IMG/VR virus record: IMGVR_UViG_3300033182_000908
Coordinates: 1-48,800 of that record
Origin: a virus
Strand: one strand, 5' to 3'
DNA: 48,800 nucleotides
Below, one piece after another: positions 9,201-18,218 of this stretch. The notes beneath the pieces were generated by a model that made no database searches, had not been told where the DNA came from, and saw only the letters and a program-made list of their open reading frames with translations. The position numbers and the translations under genes are program-made. Positions within the stretch are counted from its first letter, which is position 1. Each line of letters opens with the position of its first letter.

Positions 9201-9857
9201 TTAGAAATACCAACAGGTACTACATTACAACGACCATCAACACCAGATGCAGGATCAATACGTTATAATACAGACTTAGAATATTTTGAAGGTTTTGATG
9301 GTGCTGCTTGGAGCGGATTAGGAATCAGCACAGGTACCCCGGCAGACTTCCAAAAATTTATAGGCGACGGCGCAACATTTGAATTCTTATTAAAGAAAGA
9401 ACCGTATGGCACCGGCGCTATAATGGTAAGCATTAACGGTGTTGTTCAAGAGCCCGACTTTGCTTATACAATTGATGGAAGAATATTAAGATTTATTGAT
9501 GAATCTAGTTCGGTTGTTGCTCCGGAAGATGAAGCACGTATTGATGTTAGATTCTTAAGTGCTCCAAGTTATCAAGGTGTTAGAAGATATGAGTATACCG
9601 GCGACGGAAGTAATCAGTCATTTGATGTAGATCTTGAAATAACTGATGGCGGAACATTAATGGTATTTGTTGAAAACATTTACCAAGACCCGGCAGTATA
9701 TAATGCTTCCGGAAAAACGGTTACGTTTACTGATGATACGCCAGCAGATGGAGATAGAATAAGTATAGTACAGTTTGCGACAATTATTAGTCCAAACGTT
9801 ATTACAAGACAAGAAGCAGAAGACGCAGCAATCGTCTATGCAATCGCATTAGGATAA
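3282..9857 (+). CDS. Giant repetitive tail fibre (2191 aa)
   Basis: A strong AAGGAG fixes the start. The N-terminal ~60 residues (MAVGRISGPLLKSNLL..., GRIGVKTNTPG) look like a marine T4-like fibre head. Residues ~272-640 form a parallel beta-helix-like region opening with YYVTPNGDDGNSG, the same module found in the three ~1700-aa fibres. GGRVFYSSTDQFGDYRIGDL follows at ~640-660. A repeated shaft then dominates: TDDIRIASNRIETTASN-type units near residues 873, 956, 1040 and 1276 (the first three ~84 aa apart), four 'GDQD-D...LIPN...LG' units, and three 'WSSLGGVRDVDGDTYI' units near 1212, 1507 and 1630. The C-terminal ~180 residues form a tip-like domain (QKFIGDGATFEF, VFVENIYQDP). No enzyme motif is visible. 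It is probably a long host-recognition fibre. Confidence 0.88.
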   Translation: MAVGRISGPLLKSNLLRNGIDLAFETDLLYLDVNNGRIGVKTNTPGCDLQVNGTFCATSVNSELLTVDNVEIDGSTIRTLSGDLNVQAATAFDKVYIPRVQIPDVQGDVTITGSLHATGNITADGTITLGDADTDNVVFNADINSDILPNITDQYFIGNPSKRWRSGHFHNINVGNVQIQDNIIEPVTTNDDLIIRANGTGIVDIYGLQIDAGGDVSLAGTELRFGNIRIDGDGDATGIYSLESNTNMYVESHGTGRVYINGVDILLEEGNTYYVTPNGDDGNSGTAPNDAFATIAYALTQASSGDIVLISSGTFEEVAPLTVPVGVTIRGQGIRATQLKPTAATRTNDFFRLNGETTIESLTVREIEYDSLSDTGYAFTYAPGAVITTRSAYIKDSSVINFGSSVRLGTNPADDPYGYNAGDAGRGVKMDGSILGTSIEAAMLFDSVTFITPNSVGMYITEGGRVEWLNSFIYFASQGILGEAGTTGLYGDGKTYITLGGVASGPFQAETVRFTSTDGSTVIDATVESVDGNTLVIDGRFDDLDGEDLTYTSNNPGAGIVGLTSGATATHVISYNRKEFAAELRSIASANIYGIAGVKADGPDVRLRLSSHDFGYIGSGKEFDNDDTNVIQANEVDEQNGGRVFYSSTDQFGDYRIGDLFRVDQDTGAVTFTGGSFDVTSLTGITFSDGSNTTIVDPTKLQTGNIIIAGNSIITTTGGITIDPVLNEAITLNSPTNIVGNTTVNGTFDVSGQTEIASLNVEDLTDGRVVLAGTDGELEDSANLTFDGTLLTVTGNQYITGNLTVDGDITLGGNIQIGDQDTDSITVAADFESHLIPNADVSYNLGSTSKRWNQLYSDKITSSLVTLDTIQTDDIRIASNRIETTASNANLEILANGSGVVNILDAVDIDGTLNVDGVVTFNNDFNATGTYTHTGTISVSNNLLVYGEIFGGPVNTDDIRIASNRIETTASNADLELLANGLGIVRILDDLAIVGDVTITDNLSVSGDITVNGDTVNAGNLSVTDDLFVTGEIYGGPLNTDDIRIAGNRIETTASNSNLELDTVGTGTIELLTDTNITGNLDVSGNINLGGNLTIGNQDVDTVTVVADFTSNLIPDAPNLYDLGSSTKGWRTLHIGQIEVDSIEINDNYIRTQESNANLELRPNGTGTVVIDSDQAIQIPVGSTGVRPSGITGQIRFNTDTQQFEGYQGTAWSSLGGVRDVDGDTYIQPETGPGTDEDTLYFYTGGNLSAALDSSLFQLNTNFSVVGDINGGALNTDDIRIAGNRIETTASNANFEIEVNGTGTIELLANTNVTGTFDVNGQTELASVNVEDLTAGRVVLAGTDGELEDNGNLTFGNVGGVDTLTITGNAKVTGDIDVSGDIYLGGNIRVGDQDVDTIEVIADFTSDLIPNGPNLYNLGSAIKGWKTLYTGQIEVDSIEINDNYIRIQDSNADLELRPQGTGTVYIDTDQALRIPVGSNAVRPAGITGQIRFNTDTQQFEGYQGTAWSSLGGVRDVDGDTYIQPEIGPGTDEDTLYFYTGGQLSATLNQDEFNVLKVVVDDITIEGNRIQTEISNSNLEFNANGTGYIDFVNTNSIKLPVGDSAQRGSGTTGQIRFNTDSTQFEGFNGSAWSSLGGVRDVDGDTYIAPELSSGSDEDTLYFYNAGNLNATLDNGTFKVFDNNIENNELRINDNTIRTIQSNADLVLSGNGTGIVYLDGTSAVRIPAGNVADRPASGVAGMIRYNTATNTIEAWNGSTFASVGGGSLTDTDADTYATVETAGNDEDTFKFFVGSNNPEDSPQSKEMMSISRNGVLIDDTIQIRGNVIESVNTNEDLILRAAGTGRVIIEGSPAEGASSGNVFFSDPLTTLNYNAIGNNQVDIGLIFERGIDINKGIIYDESADEFAFISTIEQGTVKGNVAITDYQDVSVASVKLNSETANKVTFTDADKIVRSIDSGDAAEVDGEIAFSSTGNLEIPTGTTLQRPSTPDAGSIRYNTDLEYFEGFDGAAWSGLGISTGTPADFQKFIGDGATFEFLLKKEPYGTGAIMVSINGVVQEPDFAYTIDGRILRFIDESSSVVAPEDEARIDVRFLSAPSYQGVRRYEYTGDGSNQSFDVDLEITDGGTLMVFVENIYQDPAVYNASGKTVTFTDDTPADGDRISIVQFATIISPNVITRQEAEDAAIVYAIALG

Positions 9858-9861
9858 AGCA

Positions 9862-10194
9862 ATGGCAAATACATTTACAAATACATTAAACAGTCAAGTA
9901 GGTACAGGTGATGTAACAGTATACACATTACCTGCCGGAGGCGTGTATTCAACTATTATAGGATACACAGTTGCAAATGTTATCGATAGCAATATTGCCG
10001 TTGACTTATTCATAAGAGATACAGATTCTACAGAAGTTTACTTATTAAAAGGAACTACTATAGAACCAGGACAGGCACTCGTTCCAGTAGGAGGAGAACA
10101 AAAATTAGTCGTGCTTCCAGATCAAGAAGTATGTGTTCGATCAAATACCGCAGCAAGTGCAGACGTTACTATTAGTGTATTGGAGATTAGTTAA
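9862..10194 (+). CDS. Small beta-sandwich virion protein, hypothetical
   Basis: This 110-aa, all-beta protein starts 4 nt after the giant fibre's stop and ends 2 nt before the next gene, so it is translated from the same message. Features are the TGDVTVYTLPAGGVYSTI opening and a LPDQEVCVRSNTAASADV turn near the end. The layout resembles the 117-aa protein at 1903. There is no signal peptide. It may be a fibre accessory or capping protein; this is inferred from position only. Confidence 0.72.
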   Translation: MANTFTNTLNSQVGTGDVTVYTLPAGGVYSTIIGYTVANVIDSNIAVDLFIRDTDSTEVYLLKGTTIEPGQALVPVGGEQKLVVLPDQEVCVRSNTAASADVTISVLEIS

Positions 10195-10196
10195 TA

Positions 10197-10439
10197 ATGG
10201 CAGTCATACCTAAATATATTGGTAATCCTGTACAATCAGGTAAAAGTTGTTTTTACGGATTTACAAAAAACTCAAACGGTGATTTAATTTATACAAAAGT
10301 TCACAGTGCAGAAGTTATGTTAAAAGACGGAAACGGCAATGATTTGTATACGGAAAAGTATATAGGAACTGATGACGGCACATATTCAATAAATAGTAAT
10401 GGACAGTTAATTTATACGTTTAGTGAGAATCCGCAATGA
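10197..10439 (+). CDS. Small fibre-cassette protein A (80 aa)
   Basis: The core CFYGFTKNSNGDLIYTK, with a C-terminal YSINSNGQLIYTF, matches the first genes of the other two cassettes (FHGFNVDSEGNLVYTK at 35214; FHGFFRDSEGKLIWTK at 21704). The shared design and the constant position immediately before each giant fibre suggest it works with that fibre, for example as an attachment or assembly partner. The stop overlaps the next start by 4 nt (ATGA), which favours coupled translation. The family is not one I can name. Confidence 0.75.
   Translation: MAVIPKYIGNPVQSGKSCFYGFTKNSNGDLIYTKVHSAEVMLKDGNGNDLYTEKYIGTDDGTYSINSNGQLIYTFSENPQ
10389..10396 (+). promoter_or_regulatory. Possible late promoter motif ATAAATAG
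   Basis: ATAAATAG lies inside the end of the small cassette gene, 40 nt before the giant fibre start. In copies B and C a similar octamer (CTAAATAC at 22048, ATAAATAC at 35450) occupies the equivalent place, 24 nt before the giant fibre. The conserved position raises the odds that it is real, although one mismatch and an intragenic site leave doubt. Confidence 0.35.
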
Positions 10440-13400
10440 CAGTTATTAATCTAGGTAACCTTAAATTTACATGGAAAGGCGATTGGGCCGCCAGTACAGC
10501 ATATAATAAAGACGATATTGTAAAGTATGGTCCAACAGCATATGTCTGTATTGACGCACACACTTCAGGAGCAGCGTTTGCTGACAATTCTGCTAAGTTT
10601 GAAGTAATGGCAGAAGGTTTAGAAAATACCGGAACATGGAACCAATCAACACTGTATAAGAAAGGCCAAACAGTTACTTATGGTGGTGCTGTTTATATTG
10701 CCTTAAGAGAAAATCAAAATGCTAATCCATATACAAACCCTGCGGATTGGGAAAAGTTTGTAGACGGACAACAATTTGAAGGTGACTGGACTGTAAACAC
10801 AACATATCAAAAAGGCGACATTGTTGTCTACGGTGGATACTTATATGTTGCTAAACAAAATTCTACAGCAAACAATCCAACAAACACTACATACTTTGAT
10901 GTTTACGTAAAAGGTTACGAACAGCGCGGAACTTTTGATGCCGGAGTTCAGTATCGTCCGGGTGATGTAGTTGAGTATGGTGGTAACAAATATTATGTAA
11001 AAGAAGGTTTTAGACCACTAGGTTCGCTACCTACCAATACGGCGTTTTGGGGACTGTTTGTAGGCGGATTTAATTATAGAAACGACTGGGCAGAAGGTAC
11101 AGAATATAAGCCAGGCGATTTAGTTAAGCATGGCGGAAACATGTACCTATGTACAGGAGAAACAAATAGCAATCAACCAGATGTAAACATTAACTTTACT
11201 ATCTTTAGTGAAGGCGTTCGATTTAGAGGCGTATGGACTGACCAACAAGAATATCTACCAGGCGATATTGCTAAATTTGGCGCTAGAAATTACATTTGTA
11301 TCGAAGGACATGACAATGACGGATCGTCAGTAACCCAGCCGCCAAATGCTACATATTGGACATTATACAGCGACGGCTTAAAATGGCAAGGAACATATAA
11401 TGCTGGAACAACCTACCAATATGGCGATGTTGTTGAATATAGTCAAAGTTCTTATGTTTGTATAGATGACGATGTTACAGGTATAACTCCTGGAACAGAT
11501 CCTACAAGATTTGAAGTATTAGCATACGGCGATATGAGCTCGCCAATGACTACTACAGGTGATATGATTTATCGCAATGCTAGTGGTGCTACAACAAGAT
11601 TAGGTATCGGAGATGATGGTTCGTTCTTGATCGTTAATAATGGTATACCTAGTTGGGGTCATAGAACGCCACAGAACGATTACTATGTATCATTAGACGG
11701 AAGCGATTTAAATGATGGCCGCACACCAACAACTTCTTGGCGCACAATTAAACACGCACTAGAACAAACGTTTAGTTTAGGACAATGCCGTATTAACGTA
11801 CATGCAGGTACGTATGAAGAACAGTGTCCTATGCGTGTAGGCAGAAATGTTGTAATGGAAGGTAACGGTCTTGGAGCAGTTACTATATCTCCAAATACTA
11901 CTAGAGATGAAGGATTTGGTGTAGGTATTTCAGACGACGGTTCCACTCCAAATGCGAACTCATATGTGTTCCATATGAACAATGGTGCTAGACTACGTAA
12001 CTTTGTATTCCGCAACTTTAGTACTGGTTCTGTGCTAGTATCGCTTGATCCGGGTACCGGTCCAGATGACACAAGTGTTTGGATTACTTCGCAGTCACCT
12101 TATGTACAAAACTGTACTTCATTTACTCCAGGTGGTACTGGATTTAAGATTGACGGATCGTTGCACAACGGTGGCTATAAGTCAATGGTTGCAAACGACT
12201 GGACACAGATTAACTCGGATGGTATTGGTATCCATGCATTAAATGATGGTAGAACTGAAATCGTTTCTTGCTTTACATATTACTGTAACATTGGTTATCT
12301 AGCAGAAAGTGGTGCCAAGATACGTGGTATCGTTGGTAATAACTCATACGGTGAATATGGTTGTGTAGCAAGAGGTTATTCAGAGGCAGAAACTCCATTA
12401 TTAGGTAAATTAAGATTAAATGACAAAACTATTGATAGCGTACAGCAGTTAGCATCAAGTGTTCATGTGTTTACGTCTTATAGAGATACCGTTGGTAATA
12501 GATTCTTTGTAGGCCATACTGCTCCAACAGGAACAGATGTAACATCAAGTTGGAACAATGCTGCATCGTATCCATTTGTTGCTAAGTTTAATTCAGCAGG
12601 ATCATTGGATTGGATTTACACATACGAAAGTGCTTATGGTGCTATACATAGTGCCGTTGAAGTAAGCGACAGAATCATGTGTGGTGGTGTCGTGTATGAC
12701 GGTACAAACAAAGGTTTCATCCTTTCGATATCAAAAGCAGGTGAAATCCAGTGGCAAAAGACCATCGGTAATACCACAGAAATCGTTGATGTTACAACAG
12801 ACGGCAATAACTTATATGCAGTTGGTACGCACTCTACAGCAGGTTCAAGCGTAATTAAATTAAATCCGGCAGGTGTAGAACAATGGAGCACAACTATTGA
12901 ATATAATGATAGTTCTGCTACAAATACACTAGTTGCTACGGCATGTACATTTGCAGGATCACCTACTACTTCTATCGATACATATGCATTGGCAGGAGAT
13001 GCAACAGCAGAAGATAACTTATATGTATCAAGTTATGATTCAACTGTAAACCAGTCATTGGTTACAAGAATAACTTCAACTGGTAGTTATGTTGCTACAT
13101 ATCAATACGGTGATGTAAGAATTAATAGTTTAAAACTTGACACAGGTAACGGCGATGGCATTTACTTAATGGCCGCTGGTTATTATGACGCTGGTGCAGT
13201 TAACAAGAATCCTATAATGTTTAGACTGTCAGTAGACGGTGCAGTGCAGTGGCAAAAACAATTTGCGCTAAGTACCGAAGAAGGCGAGTTTAAAGATATA
13301 CTACCATATGGTAATGATGTTTACGCAGTCGGTTATATAAACGAAAGTTCAAATAATAATAACACAGCATTATTAATACGATATACATCGAGTGGTGCTG

Positions 13401-15442
13401 CGGTATGGGCTGCAATCTTTGATAATGGAACAAACAATTTATCATTTAATGGTATAATGCTCGATGGTGTTAACGTAATTGCAGCAGGTATTGAACAAGG
13501 CAATGCTGTTATCCTAAACGTACAAAGAGACCAAGTAGGCGATATAGGAACGGTAACTTCGGGCTCGTATAACTTCAACGGAACAGCAAGCCTAACCGTT
13601 ACAAGTAATACCATTGTTGAACAAGCAATCAACGACATTGACTCAAATTCAGTTACTTTAGGATTGTCAGATACGACATTAACATTAAATCAAACACCTA
13701 GCCAAGCAAGAACGGTAGTTGCTACTCGTGACGGTTTTGCTGGCATTGGTACAGGTGTACAGTTTACCGTTGATTCGTTGAATCGTATACCTAAGGACGG
13801 TTCTGTATTGCAAATTGATGGTGATTCAGAAACGTACTTTGTGATTGGCGTTGCAAATTACGTGGCACCTAGTTACACAACTGGTAATAATCCAAATGCA
13901 CAAAATATTTTAACACAAAACAAAGCATTCCTTCAAAAAGAAGTTATTGGTTGGATTGCAAATGCAATCAGTACAGGCATTGTTCCATTCGTCGGATTTA
14001 CATACGATGCGGTAACATGCGAACGTGATGTAGGATTAATCATTGACGCTATTATTGATGATTTAGATCATGCATCAAACGGTAATACCATTGATGCTGC
14101 TTACACATATTGGAATAATGCAAGTGGTCTTTATTCTTTAACTACCGAAAAAGCACAAAATGTAGCAGCCTGGACATATGTTAAGTCAATAATCGATGAC
14201 GTTTTAAATCAATCATCAGTAAGTCCAAGTTATGCATCTGGTGCAAGTCAGGTTACAGGACTAACTGCTACAGAAGCAGGAGCAGTTACTCTTGCAGAAA
14301 ACAATGTACAAGCACTTATTGACATTCTTAACGGTGGATTAAGCAATGCTCCGTCTAAGACAAACTACGGTACGTGTTCAATATCTATTGATCCATCAAT
14401 TCCAAGCAACAAGACACCAGATAATTTGACACACTTAACGTTCCGTGAAGCATTTAGCCAGGTACGCATGAGCGGACACGACTTCCTAGACATTGGTACT
14501 GGTGGCTTTGCTGATACAAACTATCCGGTAATCATTGCTAGTGATTACACGCAAGCACCAAGTCAAGACAGAGAAGTATTAAGCGAAAATGGTGGCCGTG
14601 TGTTCTACGTAACCACTGACCAAGATGGTAACTTCCGAGTTGGCGACTACTTTAAGGTTGAACAAGCAACTGGCCGTGCTACGTTGAGTTCTGAAGAATT
14701 TGACCTTGCAGGCTTGAATGAATTACAATTAGGATCAATCACAGCAGGCAAACAGGGTGCTACTATTAATGAGTTCTCAACAGATGGTACGTTTGCTGAT
14801 AATTCAGACACTGCTGTACCAACAGAAAAGGCAGTTAAGACATATGTAGACAATGAAATTGCACAAGCAGTAGCAGGCGCTGGATCGATCGTAGCAGGTA
14901 ATGCTCCTACACAATCACAGGTAGAAGTAAGTGGTACAGGTATTGCTACAGACACAATTAACTTTGATATTGCCGGTGTAACAGTAGCGCAAATTGGCAA
15001 GGAATACATATTAGTTCCTCAAGGTGCAACTGCTGATAGACCATCTGGCCCTGCACTAGCAGAAGGACAGATTAGGTATAATACTGATCTTAGCATGTTT
15101 GAAGGTTATTCAAACGGCCAATGGAGCGGCATTGGTGGTGGTAATCCTTGGATAACCAAAGCCGTGGGCGATTCGCCGTACACGGCACTTAATAATGATA
15201 GATTATTCATTGATACTAGCGGAGGCGCAGTAACGGTAACATTACCTGCATCACCTAGCGCAGGCGATAATGTAAGAATTATGGATGTTGCAAGTAACCT
15301 TGCAACAAACAATTTAACAATAGCAAGAAACGGAGAAAAACTGTTAGGAGATACAAACGATTTAACAGTTGATACAGATGATGCAGCATTCCAGTTAATT
15401 TATACTGGCTCAACTTACGGATGGAAACTAGCAGAGGTATAA
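10436..15442 (+). CDS. Giant multidomain tail fibre A (1668 aa)
   Basis: Residues ~1-360 hold seven ~50-aa repeats of the type W-G-W...Y..GD-V-YGG-Y-C (e.g. QKGDIVVYGGYLYVAKQN), which look like carbohydrate-binding modules of the CBM5/12 class. A linker (IGDDGSFLIVNNGIPSWG) leads to a parallel beta-helix-like region (~410-655, DYYVSLDGSDLNDGRTP; HAGTYEEQCP). Residues ~665-1040 repeat W-I-Y / G-I-QW units with 'DGNNLYAVGTHS', suggesting a beta-propeller. A helical stretch (~1162-1265), a GGRVFYVTTDQDGNFRVGDY module (~1385), the ATADRP...IRYNTD motif (~1530) and a C-terminal domain ending YGWKLAEV complete it. It is a paralogue of the genes at 22079 and 35481. It is probably a host glycan-binding long fibre; enzymatic activity of the beta-helix is not shown. 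Confidence 0.87.
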   Translation: MTVINLGNLKFTWKGDWAASTAYNKDDIVKYGPTAYVCIDAHTSGAAFADNSAKFEVMAEGLENTGTWNQSTLYKKGQTVTYGGAVYIALRENQNANPYTNPADWEKFVDGQQFEGDWTVNTTYQKGDIVVYGGYLYVAKQNSTANNPTNTTYFDVYVKGYEQRGTFDAGVQYRPGDVVEYGGNKYYVKEGFRPLGSLPTNTAFWGLFVGGFNYRNDWAEGTEYKPGDLVKHGGNMYLCTGETNSNQPDVNINFTIFSEGVRFRGVWTDQQEYLPGDIAKFGARNYICIEGHDNDGSSVTQPPNATYWTLYSDGLKWQGTYNAGTTYQYGDVVEYSQSSYVCIDDDVTGITPGTDPTRFEVLAYGDMSSPMTTTGDMIYRNASGATTRLGIGDDGSFLIVNNGIPSWGHRTPQNDYYVSLDGSDLNDGRTPTTSWRTIKHALEQTFSLGQCRINVHAGTYEEQCPMRVGRNVVMEGNGLGAVTISPNTTRDEGFGVGISDDGSTPNANSYVFHMNNGARLRNFVFRNFSTGSVLVSLDPGTGPDDTSVWITSQSPYVQNCTSFTPGGTGFKIDGSLHNGGYKSMVANDWTQINSDGIGIHALNDGRTEIVSCFTYYCNIGYLAESGAKIRGIVGNNSYGEYGCVARGYSEAETPLLGKLRLNDKTIDSVQQLASSVHVFTSYRDTVGNRFFVGHTAPTGTDVTSSWNNAASYPFVAKFNSAGSLDWIYTYESAYGAIHSAVEVSDRIMCGGVVYDGTNKGFILSISKAGEIQWQKTIGNTTEIVDVTTDGNNLYAVGTHSTAGSSVIKLNPAGVEQWSTTIEYNDSSATNTLVATACTFAGSPTTSIDTYALAGDATAEDNLYVSSYDSTVNQSLVTRITSTGSYVATYQYGDVRINSLKLDTGNGDGIYLMAAGYYDAGAVNKNPIMFRLSVDGAVQWQKQFALSTEEGEFKDILPYGNDVYAVGYINESSNNNNTALLIRYTSSGAAVWAAIFDNGTNNLSFNGIMLDGVNVIAAGIEQGNAVILNVQRDQVGDIGTVTSGSYNFNGTASLTVTSNTIVEQAINDIDSNSVTLGLSDTTLTLNQTPSQARTVVATRDGFAGIGTGVQFTVDSLNRIPKDGSVLQIDGDSETYFVIGVANYVAPSYTTGNNPNAQNILTQNKAFLQKEVIGWIANAISTGIVPFVGFTYDAVTCERDVGLIIDAIIDDLDHASNGNTIDAAYTYWNNASGLYSLTTEKAQNVAAWTYVKSIIDDVLNQSSVSPSYASGASQVTGLTATEAGAVTLAENNVQALIDILNGGLSNAPSKTNYGTCSISIDPSIPSNKTPDNLTHLTFREAFSQVRMSGHDFLDIGTGGFADTNYPVIIASDYTQAPSQDREVLSENGGRVFYVTTDQDGNFRVGDYFKVEQATGRATLSSEEFDLAGLNELQLGSITAGKQGATINEFSTDGTFADNSDTAVPTEKAVKTYVDNEIAQAVAGAGSIVAGNAPTQSQVEVSGTGIATDTINFDIAGVTVAQIGKEYILVPQGATADRPSGPALAEGQIRYNTDLSMFEGYSNGQWSGIGGGNPWITKAVGDSPYTALNNDRLFIDTSGGAVTVTLPASPSAGDNVRIMDVASNLATNNLTIARNGEKLLGDTNDLTVDTDDAAFQLIYTGSTYGWKLAEV

Positions 15443-15443
15443 C

Positions 15444-18209
15444 ATGGCAAATTATTCAAAAAGTAAAAATAAAAACACAACATTTGGCGGCGAAGCTGGT
15501 GTAACTATACCAAACGGGGCAACAGCGGCTAGAGGGGCAGACGTCTTAGGAAAATTGCGTTATAATACATCTAGCGGCTTACCTGAATTTTTTACAGCAA
15601 ATGGTTGGGCAGCAGTTGCTCCACCACCAGTAGTAAGCAGCATATCCGGAATAATTAATGAAGATACAGATTCAACTATTACCGTAACCGGATCAAATTT
15701 TAGTAGCGATGCTATTGTTTATATTGAAGGTGCTGCTGTAAGTGGAACTCCAAGGGCATTGGTTACAACATTTGTAAGTTCTACGGAATTAACAGCAGCG
15801 ACAAATGCAAGTAGTGTAGGATACATTGGCGCACAGAGTTTTAATGTTAAGGTAACAAACGGTTCTGGATTATCTTCAGTATTAGAACCAGCAGGAACAA
15901 TAGATCGCGACCCAGTGTGGTCAACTGCTGCAGGCAGTTTAGGCACATTTTATGACAGACAAGATTTGCCTGGAGCAGAAACTTACCAATATACTTCGGG
16001 CGCAACCACTTACCAAGTAATTAAATTTTTAAGTCCTGCTACATATACTTGGACATCACCTGTTTCAGGAACCGTTGACGTACTAGTAGTAGGCGGTGGC
16101 GGTGCTGGCGGCGGTAATTTAGGTGGAGGTGGCGGTGCTGGTGGTGTCATCGAAACAACAGCATCAGTAAGTGCCGGTACAAACTATACCATTACAGTCG
16201 GCCGTGGCGGATACCCAATTGTAGCGGGACAAAATGGCGTAACAGGAACATCTTACAATAATGGTACATCATCAAGTGCGTTCGGAAACACAGCAGTTGG
16301 CGGCGGCGCAGGCGGTGGTGGCTCTTCTAGTGTAGCAGCACAAAGTGGTGGCTCTGGCGGCGGCGCCAGCGGCTATGGAACCTCAAGCGGAGGCTCTGGT
16401 ACTTCAGGTCAAGGAACTTCAGGAGGCTCTGGAGGCGGCGGCAGTCCAGCATATCCCGGCGGTGGCGGTGGTGGTGCAGGCGGATCTGGATCAGCTGGTT
16501 CAAATTCAACAGGAGCCGGTGCTGGTGGACCCGGAATAGTAAGCGGAATTACGGGACTTAACCTCTATTATGGCGGAGGCGGCGGAGGTGGCGCATATAC
16601 CTCGTTATCCGGCGGCAATGGCGGCATTGGTGGTGGTGGTGGCGGTGCCTCAAATAATGCAAATCCAGGTTCGGGCGGTGGAACAGCAGAAAACAGCGGA
16701 AAGCCAGGCGCACCATTTTACCAAGTATTCAGCGGACATCTTGGACAAGGTGGTACTGGCGGCGGCAATGCTGGTGAGAATACCGGTGGTGGTGGCGGAG
16801 GTGCAAGTCACCAAACGTTTGCATCAGGTGCTGGTGGTAGTGGAATAGTAGTCATTCGATATGATGCTGCTTTAGGAACCGGATCAGGAATTATATCAGT
16901 AAGCGCAAGCGATCCAGACGGCACCTCTGTAAGTTACTCATTGGCAAGCGGAACATTACCTGCAGGAACAGCATTGTCAGGTAATTCTATCTCAGGATAC
17001 CTAGCAGACGTAGCGTCAAACACAAATTATAGTTTTTCATTAAACGCAACATCAAACGGTCAAAGCGAAACTAGAGCATTTTCTGCAACAGTAGCGCCAA
17101 CACCAGAAAGAATTCTAGTTGCAGCACTTACTGACGCAGGAAGTTCGACTGTTACTAGTCCTGACTTAGTAACTTGGGATAATATCAGCGAGTCGTCAAC
17201 TGGCGGTGTTGTAATGGTAGACAAGAATAATTATCCGTTCTGGAATGACTGGACATATGTAACATTTACTAGTAAAAATAAACCAGGTGTTCGTTGGAGA
17301 TTTAGAAGAGATTCTATAATTGAAAACATTGTAACTTGCTTTATGAGACCATATTCTAGTTGGCCGTTAAGTGTAAACGGTGGTTATGCTGTAACACCTG
17401 CACCAGGATCAACTAACTGGACAAATGTACAAGGTAAGATGCAATTCCAACACAACAACGCTGGTGGTGAAAAACTGGACGTACCAACACTAGGTTATGT
17501 TGGCGGCTCTGTATGGGCTACAGGCATGTTATGGGGTAACATTGATTCTCCAGGTAACTATGGCGGACTTTTAAATACACCATATGCAGCCGTTGGTCCA
17601 GGCGGTGGCAACACCGGTGATACATTGTTGGTATATTTGGAAACTGGAGACGTAGACGCATCTGATTACACAAATTACTTAACTCCGTCAGGACCATTAG
17701 GTGATGCTAGATCATTTAGTTGGAGTTATAACAATGCTAGTGGTTTGGGAGGCAGTCCATCACATCTTGCTGACGCAATTGATAGAGGTACTACTAGTAG
17801 TTGGACATCATACGGATTCCAACATAATGGCAATGATTCATATATTCAAGTAGATCTAGGATCAGCAGTAGCATTTGATTACACATATGTAATTGGCTAT
17901 CCTGGCGGATCTCACATGAGTAATCAAAATCTTATACAGGCCTCAAACGATGCTTCAAACTGGTATACCATTTGCGAATGGAGTTATCACCCAGGTCAGC
18001 ACGAAGATTATGGTGGTTATTTGTATTGGAATGCGTATGGCGGCGCCGGATACAATTACTCAAGGATTCTTACACGCCCTGATTTTTGGATACCTATGGA
18101 TCAAAATCTTAACAGAACCGCATATAGGTATTATAGACTGAGAGGAACAAACTTTAGTAGTACAAACAATTATCAACTAGTGTTTAACTGGGCTTTATTG
18201 AAGAAGTAA
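15444..18209 (+). CDS. Glycine-rich fibre tip/adhesin A with discoidin-like end
   Basis: This 921-aa protein follows the giant fibre by 1 nt. The N-terminal 60 residues carry the fibre motif (TIPNGATAARG, LRYNTSSGLPEFF). Residues ~63-150 look like an IPT/TIG Ig-like fold. Residues ~211-474 are extremely glycine-rich with runs of five to seven Gly, of the kind that packs as polyglycine-II helices in T-even gp38-type adhesins. Residues ~478-550 resemble a putative Ig domain (SASDPDGTSVSYSLASGTLP). After an unassigned ~200 residues, ~765-921 resemble a discoidin/F5-8C carbohydrate-binding fold (YIQVDLGSAVAFDYTYVIGY, then QASNDASNWYTI). It is probably the receptor-binding partner of fibre A. The glycine-rich part lies before the Ig domain, unlike in copies B and C. 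Confidence 0.82.
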   Translation: MANYSKSKNKNTTFGGEAGVTIPNGATAARGADVLGKLRYNTSSGLPEFFTANGWAAVAPPPVVSSISGIINEDTDSTITVTGSNFSSDAIVYIEGAAVSGTPRALVTTFVSSTELTAATNASSVGYIGAQSFNVKVTNGSGLSSVLEPAGTIDRDPVWSTAAGSLGTFYDRQDLPGAETYQYTSGATTYQVIKFLSPATYTWTSPVSGTVDVLVVGGGGAGGGNLGGGGGAGGVIETTASVSAGTNYTITVGRGGYPIVAGQNGVTGTSYNNGTSSSAFGNTAVGGGAGGGGSSSVAAQSGGSGGGASGYGTSSGGSGTSGQGTSGGSGGGGSPAYPGGGGGGAGGSGSAGSNSTGAGAGGPGIVSGITGLNLYYGGGGGGGAYTSLSGGNGGIGGGGGGASNNANPGSGGGTAENSGKPGAPFYQVFSGHLGQGGTGGGNAGENTGGGGGGASHQTFASGAGGSGIVVIRYDAALGTGSGIISVSASDPDGTSVSYSLASGTLPAGTALSGNSISGYLADVASNTNYSFSLNATSNGQSETRAFSATVAPTPERILVAALTDAGSSTVTSPDLVTWDNISESSTGGVVMVDKNNYPFWNDWTYVTFTSKNKPGVRWRFRRDSIIENIVTCFMRPYSSWPLSVNGGYAVTPAPGSTNWTNVQGKMQFQHNNAGGEKLDVPTLGYVGGSVWATGMLWGNIDSPGNYGGLLNTPYAAVGPGGGNTGDTLLVYLETGDVDASDYTNYLTPSGPLGDARSFSWSYNNASGLGGSPSHLADAIDRGTTSSWTSYGFQHNGNDSYIQVDLGSAVAFDYTYVIGYPGGSHMSNQNLIQASNDASNWYTICEWSYHPGQHEDYGGYLYWNAYGGAGYNYSRILTRPDFWIPMDQNLNRTAYRYYRLRGTNFSSTNNYQLVFNWALLKK

Positions 18210-18218
18210 GGTAACGAT

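Larger units (their letters stand above)
10197..18209 (+). repeat. Fibre cassette, copy A
   Basis: Three genes in fixed order: a small protein with a 'GF....G-L-YTK' core (80 aa), a ~1700-aa multidomain fibre, and a glycine-rich tip-type protein (921 aa). The same order recurs at 21704-28828 (copy B) and 35214-42472 (copy C). Copy A shares several long identical DNA tracts with copy C (for example 11624-11697 with 36822-36895). Confidence 0.88.

Noticed and set aside
16327-16848. Open frames overlapping the glycine-rich part of the 921-aa protein
   Set aside because: They are shifted or antisense readings of GGN-rich DNA and have low-complexity composition without a ribosome site.
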